From Burkholderia sp. NRF60-BP8 (GTDB taxonomy: Bacteria > Pseudomonadota > Gammaproteobacteria > Burkholderiales > Burkholderiaceae): 64,000 bases of DNA. The stretch covers positions 3,038,001 through 3,102,000 of the forward strand of contig NZ_CP013373.1 in assembly GCF_001522585.2 (NCBI RefSeq), read 5' to 3'. The position numbers and the translations under genes are program-made. The notes beneath the pieces were generated by a model. That model made no database searches and was not told the origin of the DNA. It saw only the letters and a program-made list of their open reading frames with translations. Of this stretch, positions 34,550 through 43,418 are shown piece by piece; the stretch's first letter is position 1; the number at the start of each line of letters is the position of its first letter.

Positions 34550-36112
34550 TCAAGCCGCCGGGCCGATCTCGACACGCCGGGCTTCCTTCGCGTCAGCCCC
34601 GCCCGTGATCGTTTCCGGCTTTTTGAGAATGATGTGGTCTTCCGCCACGCCTGCTGCCTTCAGCGCATCGCGCACGGCCTGGGCCCGATGCTTCGCCAGT
34701 TCGGCGTTCGCGTCGGCCGAGCCCGTCTTGTCGGTGAAGCCCGACAGCGCGAGCTTCGCGTCCGGATGCGCCTTCGCATAGTCGGCCGCGGCGGCGATCG
34801 CCGCCTTCGCGTCGGCCGGCAGCACGCTCTTGCCCGTCTCGAAGTAGATCGTCGACAGCGCGGCCGATGCCGCTGCCGCCGGCTGCTCGGTGCCCGACGC
34901 GGCTTGCGCCGATGCCGAAGCCGCTTCTGCCGGTGCCGCGCCCGCGGTGTCTTCCGGCATCTTGCCGTTGCGTGCGTCAGCCACTTGCTTCGGCTGCAGC
35001 AGGTCGTTCTTGTGGTTGCCCCACGAGTTGCGTTCGTACGTGACGACCGAAGCGATGTCGAGGTCCGACAGCGATGCCCACGACGGCATCGCGCCCTTGC
35101 CGTGCAGCACGCGCTCGACGTGGGCCGCGATCGGGCCGTTCACGATCGGGCTGCCGTCCATCGCCGGGAACGCGCCGAGGCCCTTGCCGTTCACCTGGTG
35201 GCAGGCCGCGCAGTTCGCCTTGTAGACTTCCTCGCCGTGCGCGACGAGTTCGGCCATCGTGTAGACCTTGTTCGGATCGACCGCCGCGCTGGCGAGCTTC
35301 GCCTTCTGCGCGGTGACCCACTTCGCGTAGTCGTCTTCCGACAGCACTTCGACGACGACCGGCATGTACGCGTGTTCCTTGCCGCACAGCTCGGTACAGA
35401 AACCGCGGAACGTGCCGACCTTGTCGGCCTTGAACCACGTGTCGCGCACGAAGCCGGGGATCGCATCCTGCTTCACGCCGAACGCGGGCACGTACCACGA
35501 GTGGACGACGTCGTTCGCGGTCGTGATGATGCGGATCTTCTTGTTGACCGGCACGACGAGCGGATTGTCGACTTCCTGCAGATAGGTGTCGGTGATCGGC
35601 TTCTTGCCCATCACTTCGTCGCGCGGGGTGGTCAGCGTCGACAGGAAGCCGATGCCCTCGCCCGGGCCCTTCACGTAGTCGTAGCCCCACTTCCACTGGT
35701 AGCCGGTGACCTTGATCGTGAGATCGGCGTTCGTCGTGTCCTTCATCGCGACGACGGCCTTCGTCGCCGGCAGCGCCATCAGCACGACGATGACGAACGG
35801 CACGATCGTCCAGATGATCTCGACGGTCGTGCTTTCATGGAAATTGGCGGCCTTGTGGCCCTTGGATTTGCGGTGCGCGAAGATCGAATAGAACATCACG
35901 CCGAACACGCCGACGAAGATCACCGTACAGAGGATCAGCATCATCGTGTGGAGATCGTAGAGCTCCTCGGCGATTTTCGTGACCGGCGGCTGAAAGTTGA
36001 TCTCGTTGACACGGGGGCCGCCCGGGCTATCACCGACCGCCAGGGCCGCACCGGCAAAGAGCAATCCGCTGCATGCCAGCACGCCCGCGAGGGCTCGCTT
36101 GATTGTTTTCAT
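34550..36112 (-). CDS. coxB: Cytochrome c oxidase subunit II fused to cytochrome c and OmpA-like domains
   Basis: A 520-residue protein. A signal peptide (about 1-25) is followed by two membrane helices (55-80 and 97-120) and the CuA cupredoxin domain with H204, C239, C243, H247 and M250 (FCTELCGKEHAYM). A class I cytochrome c domain follows (CAACH at 301-305, probable axial M342). After an Ala-rich linker (390-418) comes an OmpA/MotB-type peptidoglycan-binding domain (420-520, YFETGKSVLPADAK and LSGFTDKTGSADAN). Electrons from cytochrome c or another donor enter via the fused haem. The ATG at 36112 is chosen for the signal peptide. It is the first gene of the cox operon. Confidence 0.95.
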   Translation of the reverse strand: MKTIKRALAGVLACSGLLFAGAALAVGDSPGGPRVNEINFQPPVTKIAEELYDLHTMMLILCTVIFVGVFGVMFYSIFAHRKSKGHKAANFHESTTVEIIWTIVPFVIVVLMALPATKAVVAMKDTTNADLTIKVTGYQWKWGYDYVKGPGEGIGFLSTLTTPRDEVMGKKPITDTYLQEVDNPLVVPVNKKIRIITTANDVVHSWYVPAFGVKQDAIPGFVRDTWFKADKVGTFRGFCTELCGKEHAYMPVVVEVLSEDDYAKWVTAQKAKLASAAVDPNKVYTMAELVAHGEEVYKANCAACHQVNGKGLGAFPAMDGSPIVNGPIAAHVERVLHGKGAMPSWASLSDLDIASVVTYERNSWGNHKNDLLQPKQVADARNGKMPEDTAGAAPAEAASASAQAASGTEQPAAAASAALSTIYFETGKSVLPADAKAAIAAAADYAKAHPDAKLALSGFTDKTGSADANAELAKHRAQAVRDALKAAGVAEDHIILKKPETITGGADAKEARRVEIGPAA

Positions 36113-36192
36113 AGCATCCTTACCCAAAATTTCCATTCAAACCCTCCCCCGTCGCAAGCCGCCGGCCCGTTCCGGCCGATGGCTGCGCCTCG

Positions 36193-36678
36193 TCAGCCGC
36201 AGCGCCTGAGCGACACGCGCAGTTCGTCGGCGAACTGCGCACGCTTGTACTGCGCGAGATGCTGCCCGATTACGACGGTCTGCCCGCGCGACACCAGCCG
36301 AATCGGATCGCGTGGCGTCGCACCCGGCTCGACCCGCACCCAGCGCGGGTTGAATTCGATCTGCGTGAGCCGCTCCGCATCCATCCGCTCGATCACGAGC
36401 CGGTGCGGAAACAGCCTGATGCGCTCGTAATCGACCGCATGGCGAGCATAGATCGCAAATGCGACACCCACCGCCAGCAACTCGATGCCGGTAAAGGGCA
36501 TGACGAGCCAGGCCCCTCTCCACATCAGCAACGCCGCGATCGCCAGCGAGAAGCCCGCGAGCGACGCGTAAAACAGCACGAACTGGCGTGGCGACACCGA
36601 ACAGTTGCGTTTCATGAGCCAATCTTCGAGGATCGGTTCGCTGTCCGCCGTCTCCGCCAAAACCCTCGCTGCTTCCAT
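36193..36678 (-). CDS. DUF2244-domain inner-membrane protein
   Basis: This 161-residue protein has two adjacent transmembrane helices (FVLFYASLAGFSLAIAALLM and FTGIELLAVGVAFAIYARHA) flanked by WLMKRNCSVSPRQF and a C-terminal soluble part beginning YERIRLFPHRLVIER. This is the DUF2244 layout, often next to coxB and of unknown function. The frame is open 50 codons further, but the ATG at 36678 has GAGG 7 bp upstream. It reads toward coxB and may be co-transcribed with it. Confidence 0.82.
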   Translation of the reverse strand: MEAARVLAETADSEPILEDWLMKRNCSVSPRQFVLFYASLAGFSLAIAALLMWRGAWLVMPFTGIELLAVGVAFAIYARHAVDYERIRLFPHRLVIERMDAERLTQIEFNPRWVRVEPGATPRDPIRLVSRGQTVVIGQHLAQYKRAQFADELRVSLRRCG

Positions 36679-36912
36679 CGCCGCCTCACGCGAATGGCAT
36701 GCGATGCATGCCTGCATCGGACTCGTCGCCCCGTATTGCGGGGACCCCGGGACGACAAGCTGACGCATTATAGGCGGGTTCAATGGCATCCACAAGCAAG
36801 CGCCTATCGCCCGCCAAGCCAAGCGCGACAAGCTTTTCGGCCGTTTTAGCCGCCAATTCGACCCCGCTTTGCGCCGCTAATTTCAGACATAACAAAACCC
36901 CTCTTTACCGCT

Positions 36913-37878
36913 TTACCGATTCTTCGGACGCCCCCTGCCGATGTCCTCGATGCGCACGATCCCGTGCCCTTCCGCGGTCGTGCGCGGCACGGCCTTCCAT
37001 GCGTGGCCGTAGATCACCTCGAAGGTCAGCGCAATCGTGCCGTCCTCGCGCCGGCGCGCGTCCAGCGCGTCGCCGAGCGCCGCGCGAAAGCGCCGCATCG
37101 CGTGCCGCGGCGCCGTGCGCTCGAACGGATAGGCGCCCCAACGGCGCACGTCGGCCAGCAGGGAATCGGCGGATTTGTAGGTGACGGTCAGCACTTCCTG
37201 GTCCATCACGGGAATCTCGAAGCCGCTCTCGACGAGCATGTCGCCGAGGTCGTGCATGTCGACGAAATCGATCACGCGCGCGGCGGGCGGCGCGATGCCG
37301 AGCGCCGCTTCGGCGTCCGCGCAGGCCGCGCGCAGCTCGCGCAGCGTGTCGGGGCCGAGCGTGCTGAACATCAGGAGCCCGTTCACGCGCAGCACGCGCT
37401 GCCATTCGGGGAAGACGGTATCGGGACGCGAATGCCAGTGGAGCGCGAGATTCGACCAGATCAGGTCGAACGCGCCGCCCGGGAACGGCAGCGCGGCGAA
37501 GTCGGCCTGCGCGACGCGCGGGCCGCGCTGGCCCAGCGCCCGACCGAGCGACGCCGGCAGCCAGCGGCGCCAGGTGGTCTGCTCGACTTCGCGCCGACCG
37601 GCCCGCGCGAGCATCGCGCCGGACAGGTCCACGCCGAACACCGGCGCTTCCGGAAAGCGCGCGCGCAGCGCCGGGAGATCGTCGCCCGGGCCGCAGCCCG
37701 CATCCAGCACGGCCGCGGGGCTCACCTTGATGTATTCGAGGCGCTCGTTCATCCGCTGCGCGATCTCGCGCGGCAGGAACGCAACCGCATCGAACGTGGC
37801 GGCACGGCGGTCGAAGATCCGCCGCAGGCGCCTGGCGTCATTGGCCGGACGGCCGGTTGAAGTCGAAGCTGGGGACAT
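36913..37878 (-). CDS. SAM-dependent methyltransferase, BioC-like
   Basis: This 321-residue class I methyltransferase has motif I VLDAGCGPGDDLPALRARFP (about 57-76), the acidic GVDLSGAML, ADFAALPFPGGAFDLIWSNL and RVLRVNGLLMFSTLGPDTLRE. These match BioC, which methylates malonyl-ACP to start biotin synthesis, but the protein is longer than E. coli BioC (251 residues) and no bio genes are adjacent. A specific role is therefore inferred only. The start is placed at MSPASTSTGR (37878). It is divergent from the ComF-family gene. Confidence 0.78.
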   Translation of the reverse strand: MSPASTSTGRPANDARRLRRIFDRRAATFDAVAFLPREIAQRMNERLEYIKVSPAAVLDAGCGPGDDLPALRARFPEAPVFGVDLSGAMLARAGRREVEQTTWRRWLPASLGRALGQRGPRVAQADFAALPFPGGAFDLIWSNLALHWHSRPDTVFPEWQRVLRVNGLLMFSTLGPDTLRELRAACADAEAALGIAPPAARVIDFVDMHDLGDMLVESGFEIPVMDQEVLTVTYKSADSLLADVRRWGAYPFERTAPRHAMRRFRAALGDALDARRREDGTIALTFEVIYGHAWKAVPRTTAEGHGIVRIEDIGRGRPKNR

Positions 37879-37959
37879 GTCGGGCACACTGGCGAAGAGC
37901 CCGAAGTATACTCGCTCGCCTCGCAAGCTTCATTGAGGCGGCATGCCAGGAGTGTTGCG

Positions 37960-38757
37960 ATGGTCCGCGGTTCCGCCGAACGCTCGGTTCGCGTCGTTTT
38001 GTCGCACGCCAGAACATGGGGCGCGCGCGTTGCCGCGGTCGCGTTGCCGAACCGGTGCGCGCTATGCGGCAATTTGTCACACGCCGTGATTTGCGGCGCC
38101 TGCGATGCCGCGTACTGGAATGAAGCGCGGCTGCGCTGCGACGTCTGCGCGCTGCCGCTCGGCGTCGGGCACGTGCGATCGCCCGGCGGCCGTCGCCCCG
38201 GCGCCGGCCGCGCGGCCGCGTACCGGTGCGACGCGTGCCGCACCGCGCCGCCGCCGTTCGACGCGACGCTCGCGCTCGCCGATTACCGCGCGCCGCTCGA
38301 CGGGCTCGCGCGCGGCCTGAAGTTTCATGCGCGGCTCGCGCTCGGCGGCGAATTCGCGGCCCGGCTCGCACGGCTGGTCGACGATACGCGCGATGCGCGC
38401 GGCTTCGACCTCGTCGCGCCCGTGCCGCTGTCGCACCGGCGGCTCGTCGCGCGCGGCTACAACCAGGCGTGGGCGATCGCGCGTCCGCTCGCGCGCAGGC
38501 TCGGCGTGCAAGCGGACGCGGCCTTGCTCGCGCGCGTCGCCGACACCGCGCCGCAGTCGCGGCTCGACCGGCGCGCACGACGCGACAACGTGATGGCGGC
38601 TTTCGCGGTGGCAGGCGGCGTCGCCGGTCGCCACATCGCGCTCGTCGACGACGTGATGACGTCCGGCGCGACGCTCGCGGCGGCCGCGCAGGCGCTGAAG
38701 GCGGCGGGCGCCGCGCGCGTGACGAATCTGGTTGCGCTGCGCACCGCCAGGGATTAA
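37960..38757 (+). CDS. ComF-family phosphoribosyltransferase-like protein
   Basis: This protein of about 265 residues has an N-terminal zinc-ribbon-like cysteine cluster (RCALCGN, ICGAC, RCDVCALPL, RCDACRT) and a phosphoribosyltransferase-fold C-terminus with the PRPP-binding IALVDDVMTSGATLA. ComF/GntX proteins are involved in DNA uptake in naturally competent bacteria, with an unclear enzymatic role. GGAG lies 7 bp before the ATG at 37960; an upstream TTG in frame is less likely. trmL follows on the same strand. Confidence 0.87.
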   Translation: MVRGSAERSVRVVLSHARTWGARVAAVALPNRCALCGNLSHAVICGACDAAYWNEARLRCDVCALPLGVGHVRSPGGRRPGAGRAAAYRCDACRTAPPPFDATLALADYRAPLDGLARGLKFHARLALGGEFAARLARLVDDTRDARGFDLVAPVPLSHRRLVARGYNQAWAIARPLARRLGVQADAALLARVADTAPQSRLDRRARRDNVMAAFAVAGGVAGRHIALVDDVMTSGATLAAAAQALKAAGAARVTNLVALRTARD

Positions 38758-38858
38758 TTAGATAAAGAAGCCGGCCGCCCGCGTGCGGCCGTCACGAACC
38801 GGCCGGCCGGATGCACGCGCGCGCTGCGCCACTCCGGCCGCCCCAGCCCAACCGAAAC

Positions 38859-39329
38859 ATGTTCAACGTCGTTCTCGTCGCCCCCGAAATTCCGCCGAAC
38901 ACCGGCAACGTGATCCGCCTGTGCGCGAACACCGGCGCGCACCTGCACCTGATCGAGCCGCTCGGCTTTCCGCTCGACGACGCGCGGATGCGCCGCGCCG
39001 GCCTCGACTATCACGAGTATGCGCAGATGCGCGTGCATCGCGACTGGGACGCGTTCGTCGCCGCCGAAGCACCCGAGCCTGCGCGGATGTTCGCGTTCAC
39101 GACGCGCGGCTCGGGCCGCTTCCACGATCGTGCGTTCCTGCCCGGCGACTGGTTCGTGTTCGGCTCCGAAACGCGCGGCCTGCCCGCCGAGCTGCTCGAA
39201 CGCTTTCCGAACGAACAGCGCGTGCGCCTGCCGATGCGGCCGGACAACCGCAGCCTGAACCTGTCGAACACGGTCGCGGTGGTCGTGTTCGAGGCCTGGC
39301 GTCAGGCCGGCTTCGAAGGCGGCGCCTGA
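38859..39329 (+). CDS. trmL: tRNA (cytidine/uridine-34 2'-O)-methyltransferase TrmL
   Basis: This 156-residue SPOUT methyltransferase modifies the wobble nucleotide of tRNA-Leu isoacceptors. The start MFNVVLVAPEIPPNTGNVIR, the knot motifs LVEPLGFPL-like (LIEPLGFPLDD), FGSETRGLPAELLE and the terminal MRPDNRSLNLSNTVAVVVFE are diagnostic. The ATG at 38859 begins the conserved family start. It is 101 bp after the ComF-family gene and probably co-transcribed. Confidence 0.95.
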   Translation: MFNVVLVAPEIPPNTGNVIRLCANTGAHLHLIEPLGFPLDDARMRRAGLDYHEYAQMRVHRDWDAFVAAEAPEPARMFAFTTRGSGRFHDRAFLPGDWFVFGSETRGLPAELLERFPNEQRVRLPMRPDNRSLNLSNTVAVVVFEAWRQAGFEGGA

Positions 39330-39362
39330 CGCGCGACGCACGCAGCCCGGGCGCCGAACGCG

Positions 39363-39887
39363 TCAGGTTCGCACGAGGCGCGCGCGGTACAGGTCGTAGA
39401 TGTCGGGGGAAAAGCACGCGAATACCACGCGGGCGAGGTTCGGCGCCTGCGCGAGCATCTCGATGACGGTGCCGACCGCGATATCGACGGCGGCTTCGGC
39501 CGGATAGCGGTAGACGCCGCAACTGATCGCCGGAAACGCGATCGACGTCGCGGCAACCTCTTCGGCCAGCTCGATCGCGCGCCGATAGCACGATGCGAGC
39601 AGTTCGGCCTCGCCGCGCGCGCCGCCATACCATACCGGCCCGACCGCGTGGATCACGTAGCGCGCGGGCAACCCGTGGCCGCGCGTGAGCTTCGCGTCGC
39701 CGGTGTCGCAGCCGCCGAGCGTGCGGCACTCGGCGAGCAGGCCGGGGCCGGCCGCGCGGTGAATCGCGCCGTCGACGCCGCCCCCGCCGAGCAGCGAGCC
39801 GTTCGCGGCGTTGACGATCGCATCGACGTCGAGCGTCGTGATGTCGACGACCTGCGCATCGAGCGTGGTGGAATGGATCTGCAGCAT
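39363..39887 (-). CDS. Macro-domain protein, probable O-acetyl-ADP-ribose deacetylase
   Basis: This 174-residue protein is a single macro domain of the MacroD/YmdB type. The ADP-ribose-binding [20 protein letters not shown] is at about residues 21-40, then HAVGPVW and the [17 protein letters not shown] phosphate loop. Such enzymes remove acetyl or ADP-ribosyl groups from O-acetyl-ADP-ribose, Asp/Glu-linked ADP-ribose or related signals. GAGG precedes the ATG at 39887. It is convergent with trmL and follows gpsA on the same strand after a gap of about 90 bp. Confidence 0.9.
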   Translation of the reverse strand: MLQIHSTTLDAQVVDITTLDVDAIVNAANGSLLGGGGVDGAIHRAAGPGLLAECRTLGGCDTGDAKLTRGHGLPARYVIHAVGPVWYGGARGEAELLASCYRRAIELAEEVAATSIAFPAISCGVYRYPAEAAVDIAVGTVIEMLAQAPNLARVVFACFSPDIYDLYRARLVRT

Positions 39888-39978
39888 GACGACCTCGCGG
39901 AACGCCGGAGACACTTCAAGCGTAGTCCGCTTTGGCGCCGCGTGCCCGGCGCACCCGTGCCGGGCGATCCCGCCGGGC

Positions 39979-40977
39979 CTACTCGGCGCGCGCGTCGCGG
40001 CGCAGCAGACCGCTGACCGCGTCGCGCGGCGCGATGCCGTCGAACAGCACGCCGCACACCGCTTCCGTGATCGGCATTTCGATCGCCTGCGCGCGCGCGA
40101 GCGCCAGCACGGCCTGCGCGCAGCGCACGCCTTCGGCCACGTGGCCGAGCGCGCCGAGGATGTCGTTCAGCGTGCGGCCGGCCGCCAGTTGCAGGCCGAC
40201 CGTGCGGTTGCGCGACAGGTCGCCCGTCGCGGTGAGGATCAGGTCGCCGAGGCCGGTGAGGCCCGTGAAGGTTTCCGCGCGGCCGCCGAGCGCCACGCCG
40301 AGCCGCGACATTTCGGCGAGGCCGCGCGTGATCAGCGCGGCGCGCGCGTTCAGCCCGAGGCCGAGGCCGTCGGAAATGCCGGTCGCGATCGCCAGCACGT
40401 TCTTCACCGCGCCGCCGACCTCGACGCCGACCACGTCGTCGCCCGTATAGATCCGCATCGCGCCGTGATGGAACGCGGCGAGCGTGCGCTCGCGGCATTC
40501 GGCCGACGTGCTCGCCACCGTCAGCGCGACGGGCAGCGACTGTCCGACCTCGCGCGCGAAGCTCGGGCCGGACAGCACGCCGTTGCTCCGCTGTTCGGGC
40601 AGCTCGGCCGCGATCACCTGATGCGGCAGCAGATGCGTGTCGGCCTCGAAGCCCTTGCAGACCCAGACGATGTGCGCGGGCACGCAGCCTGCGTCGCGCA
40701 TCGCGCGACACAGCGTGCGCAGCCCGGCCACCGGCGCGGCGATCACGCACAGCGCGTCGTCCGCGGCGCCATGCGCGAGCGCGGCGCCGAGATCGGCGTC
40801 GTAGCGCAGCGCATCGGGCAGCGCGATGCCGTCCAGATAGCGGGAGTTTTCGTGCCGGGCCTGCAGCCCGGCGATGAGCGCGGCATCGCGCGCCCACAAG
40901 AGCGTATCGTGCCGCGCGGCCAGATGGCCCGCGAGCGCGGTGCCCCAGGCACCGGCGCCGAGAACGGCTACTTTCAT
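39979..40977 (-). CDS. gpsA: Glycerol-3-phosphate dehydrogenase [NAD(P)+]
   Basis: This 332-residue cytosolic enzyme reduces dihydroxyacetone phosphate to sn-glycerol-3-phosphate for phospholipid synthesis. The NAD(P) fold begins [40 protein letters not shown], the catalytic-Lys region [20 protein letters not shown] and [19 protein letters not shown] are characteristic. It is the last gene of rhodanese, grxC, secB, gpsA, an order conserved in enterobacteria (yibN-grxC-secB-gpsA). Confidence 0.96.
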   Translation of the reverse strand: MKVAVLGAGAWGTALAGHLAARHDTLLWARDAALIAGLQARHENSRYLDGIALPDALRYDADLGAALAHGAADDALCVIAAPVAGLRTLCRAMRDAGCVPAHIVWVCKGFEADTHLLPHQVIAAELPEQRSNGVLSGPSFAREVGQSLPVALTVASTSAECRERTLAAFHHGAMRIYTGDDVVGVEVGGAVKNVLAIATGISDGLGLGLNARAALITRGLAEMSRLGVALGGRAETFTGLTGLGDLILTATGDLSRNRTVGLQLAAGRTLNDILGALGHVAEGVRCAQAVLALARAQAIEMPITEAVCGVLFDGIAPRDAVSGLLRRDARAE

Positions 40978-41002
40978 ACCCAGCACCGGTCCGAGCGAAA
41001 CG

Positions 41003-41506
41003 TCAGTTCAGCGTCGTGCCGTTCGGCGCGCCATTCGGCGCGCCGTTCGGTGCACCTGCCGCACCGGCCTGCTGCTGAAGCTGCGCGAGACGCTGCTCGT
41101 ACAGCGCCTGGAAGTTGATTTCCGCCAGGTGGATCGGCGGGAAGCCCGCACGCGTGATCGCGTCGGCGATGTTCGAGCGCAGGTACGGGAACAGGATCGT
41201 CGGGCACGCGATGCCGACGAGCGGGTCGAGCTGTTCGTCCGGAATGTTGCGAATGTCGAAAATGCCGGCCTGCTTCGCTTCGATCAGGAACGCGACCTTG
41301 TCCTTCACCTTCGCGGTGACGGTACCCGACACGACGACTTCGAACACGCTTTCCGCGAGGCGGTCGGCCTTGACGTCGACTTCGACTTCAACCGACGGCA
41401 TGTCCTGCTCGAGGAAGATCGCCGGCGAATTCGGCTGCTCGAGCGACATATCCTTCAGGTAGACGCGCTGGATGTTGAAGAACGGTTGGTTTTCGACGTC
41501 GGACAT
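41003..41506 (-). CDS. secB: Protein-export chaperone SecB
   Basis: This 167-residue cytosolic tetrameric chaperone keeps preproteins unfolded and delivers them to Sec[41 protein letters not shown] and the Cys-containing [27 protein letters not shown] segment are typical. The C-terminus has a repeated [13 protein letters not shown] tail, an unusual low-complexity ending. It lies 25 bp upstream of gpsA in the grxC-secB-gpsA order. Confidence 0.96.
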   Translation of the reverse strand: MSDVENQPFFNIQRVYLKDMSLEQPNSPAIFLEQDMPSVEVEVDVKADRLAESVFEVVVSGTVTAKVKDKVAFLIEAKQAGIFDIRNIPDEQLDPLVGIACPTILFPYLRSNIADAITRAGFPPIHLAEINFQALYEQRLAQLQQQAGAAGAPNGAPNGAPNGTTLN

Positions 41507-41613
41507 GGTGTTTCCCTAAAAGTGGTGACGGGGCGGCCCGGCTGTTCGCCGGCCGCCACGGATGAATCCTGCGCGCCCAAGCCGCGGCGCGGCCGGCGGC
41601 CATTCTGCCCTAA

Positions 41614-41874
41614 TCAGGCCGCTTGCAGAAGCGGCACGAGGCCGCCTTCGCGGTCGAGCTTCGACAGATCGTCGTAACCGCCGACGTGCGTGTCGCCGAT
41701 ATAGATCTGCGGCACCGTGCGGCGCCCCGTGCGCGTCATCATTTCCTCGCGGCGGGCCGGATCGCGATCGATCAGCACCTTTTCGATCTGCTCGACGCCG
41801 CGCAGCTTCAGCAGGCGCTCGGCCTGCATGCAATACGGACACACCTGCGTGCTGTACATCAAAACCTTGTTCAC
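41614..41874 (-). CDS. grxC: Glutaredoxin 3 (GrxC)
   Basis: This 86-residue glutaredoxin has active site TQVCPYCMQAE (C11-P-Y-C14 by approximate count) and glutathione-binding TVPQIYIG and HVGGYDDL. It reduces protein disulfides with glutathione, whose synthesis genes gshA/gshB are 7-9 kb away. The start is a GTG at 41874, and its GTGA overlaps the TGA of the rhodanese gene, so translation is coupled. No other initiation codon gives the normal family length. Confidence 0.94.
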   Translation of the reverse strand: MNKVLMYSTQVCPYCMQAERLLKLRGVEQIEKVLIDRDPARREEMMTRTGRRTVPQIYIGDTHVGGYDDLSKLDREGGLVPLLQAA

Positions 41875-42293
41875 TTCGCCACTCCTTGTTTGACGACCGG
41901 CATCCCGGCCTGCTGCCAGGCGGCCACGCCGCCTTCGAGCACGTGCACCTCGGCGTACCCCGCCGCCTCGACCTCGCGCGCCGCCTTCTGCGACTGCTGG
42001 CCGTTCTGGCAGACGAGCAGCACCGGGGTGCTCTTGTTCTTCGCGACCTGCGCAATTTTCGCGCCGATCTCGCCCGGCGCGACCTGACGCGCCGACGGCA
42101 GATGGCCGGCGGCGAAATCGGCGGCGGCGCGCAGGTCGATCACGACCGCGTTGCGACGGTTGATGAGCTGCGTCGCCTCCGCGGCAGACAGGCCGCCGCG
42201 ACCGCGGCGCAGTGCGGGCCATGCGAGCAGGCCGCCGGAAACCACCAGGATCGCGATAAGGGCCAGGTTGGTGTAATTGGTAAAGAACGTCAC
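41871..42293 (-). CDS. Membrane-anchored rhodanese-domain protein (YibN-like)
   Basis: This 140-residue protein has an N-terminal membrane helix (LALIAILVVSGGLLAWPAL) and a single rhodanese domain with the catalytic cysteine in LLVCQNGQQSQKAA, plus VIDLRAAADFAAGHLPSA. It may transfer sulfane sulfur, but the acceptor is unknown. It is first in the rhodanese-grxC-secB-gpsA set and divergent from gpmA (135 bp apart). Confidence 0.9.
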   Translation of the reverse strand: MTFFTNYTNLALIAILVVSGGLLAWPALRRGRGGLSAAEATQLINRRNAVVIDLRAAADFAAGHLPSARQVAPGEIGAKIAQVAKNKSTPVLLVCQNGQQSQKAAREVEAAGYAEVHVLEGGVAAWQQAGMPVVKQGVAK

Positions 42294-42428
42294 GGAATTC
42301 CGCCGGAAGAAGAGAAATCGGATGAGGACAATCCCGCCATTATAAAATAACCGCCTTGCGCGATGGCGGGCCCGGTCCGGGCGCCGCGCGACGCGCCCCG
42401 CTTCCCTTCACTACCGACCGCAAGATCC

Positions 42429-43175
42429 ATGTACAAACTCGTTCTCATCCGCCACGGCGAATCGACGTGGAACAAGGAAAACCGCTTCACCGGCTGGGTC
42501 GACGTCGACCTGACCGAACAGGGTCGCAACGAGGCCTACCAGGCCGGCGAGTTGCTCAAGGAGGCCGGCTACACGTTCGACATCGCGTACACGTCGGTGC
42601 TCAAGCGCGCGATCCGCACGCTGTGGCACGTGCAGGACAAGATGGATCTGATGTACCTGCCGGTCGTCCACTCGTGGCGCCTGAACGAGCGCCACTACGG
42701 CGCGCTGTCGGGCCTGAACAAGGCGGAAACGGCTGCGAAGTTCGGCGACGAGCAGGTGCTCGTGTGGCGCCGCAGCTACGACACGCCGCCGCCCGCGCTC
42801 GAGCCGACCGACGAGCGCGCGCCGTTCGGCGACCCGCGCTATGCGAAGGTGCCGCGCGAGCAGTTGCCGCTCACCGAGTGCCTGAAGGACACGGTCGCGC
42901 GCGTGCTGCCGCTGTGGAACGAGTCGATCGCGCCAGCGGTGCGCGCCGGCAAGCAGGTGCTGATCGCGGCGCACGGCAACTCGCTGCGCGCGCTGATCAA
43001 GTACCTCGACGGCATCTCGGACAGCGACATCGTCGGCTTGAACATCCCGAACGGCGTGCCGCTCGTCTATGAACTCGACGAGAACCTGAAGCCGATCAAG
43101 CACTATTACCTCGGCGACCAGGAAGCGATCGCGCAGGCGCAGGCCGCCGTCGCGAAGCAGGGCAAGGCGGGCTGA
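42429..43175 (+). CDS. gpmA: 2,3-bisphosphoglycerate-dependent phosphoglycerate mutase
   Basis: This 248-residue glycolytic enzyme interconverts 3- and 2-phosphoglycerate. [15 protein letters not shown] gives the phospho-accepting His (H9), followed by [20 protein letters not shown] and the second His in [17 protein letters not shown]. The ATG at 42429 matches the family start although the frame is open upstream. ctpA follows on the same strand after about 240 bp in which no gene is seen; a TATACT element at about 43360 may belong to the ctpA promoter. Confidence 0.96.
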   Translation: MYKLVLIRHGESTWNKENRFTGWVDVDLTEQGRNEAYQAGELLKEAGYTFDIAYTSVLKRAIRTLWHVQDKMDLMYLPVVHSWRLNERHYGALSGLNKAETAAKFGDEQVLVWRRSYDTPPPALEPTDERAPFGDPRYAKVPREQLPLTECLKDTVARVLPLWNESIAPAVRAGKQVLIAAHGNSLRALIKYLDGISDSDIVGLNIPNGVPLVYELDENLKPIKHYYLGDQEAIAQAQAAVAKQGKAG

Positions 43176-43418
43176 CGCCCGGCGCGGCGTGCCGGGCCCG
43201 GCCTCGAACGCCGGGCCGCACGTCGCGCGAACCTTCGCGGCCCTGCTGCGGTCGAATCCGCTTTCGAACCCCGCAGCGCGCCCGGCGGTGCCTCGCCGGG
43301 CCTTCTGCGGCCTTGTCGACGCTTTTCGCGCCGTTCCACTGAGTTATCGGACGAACAGTTATACTTGTCCGCTACATCCCCGCTACCGCCACGCGCTTCC
43401 CGACCGCACCAGATCTCT

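Noticed and set aside
36913..37878. Naming the methyltransferase bioC outright
   Set aside because: Motifs fit, but the protein is longer than BioC and no biotin genes are near, so only a BioC-like call is given.
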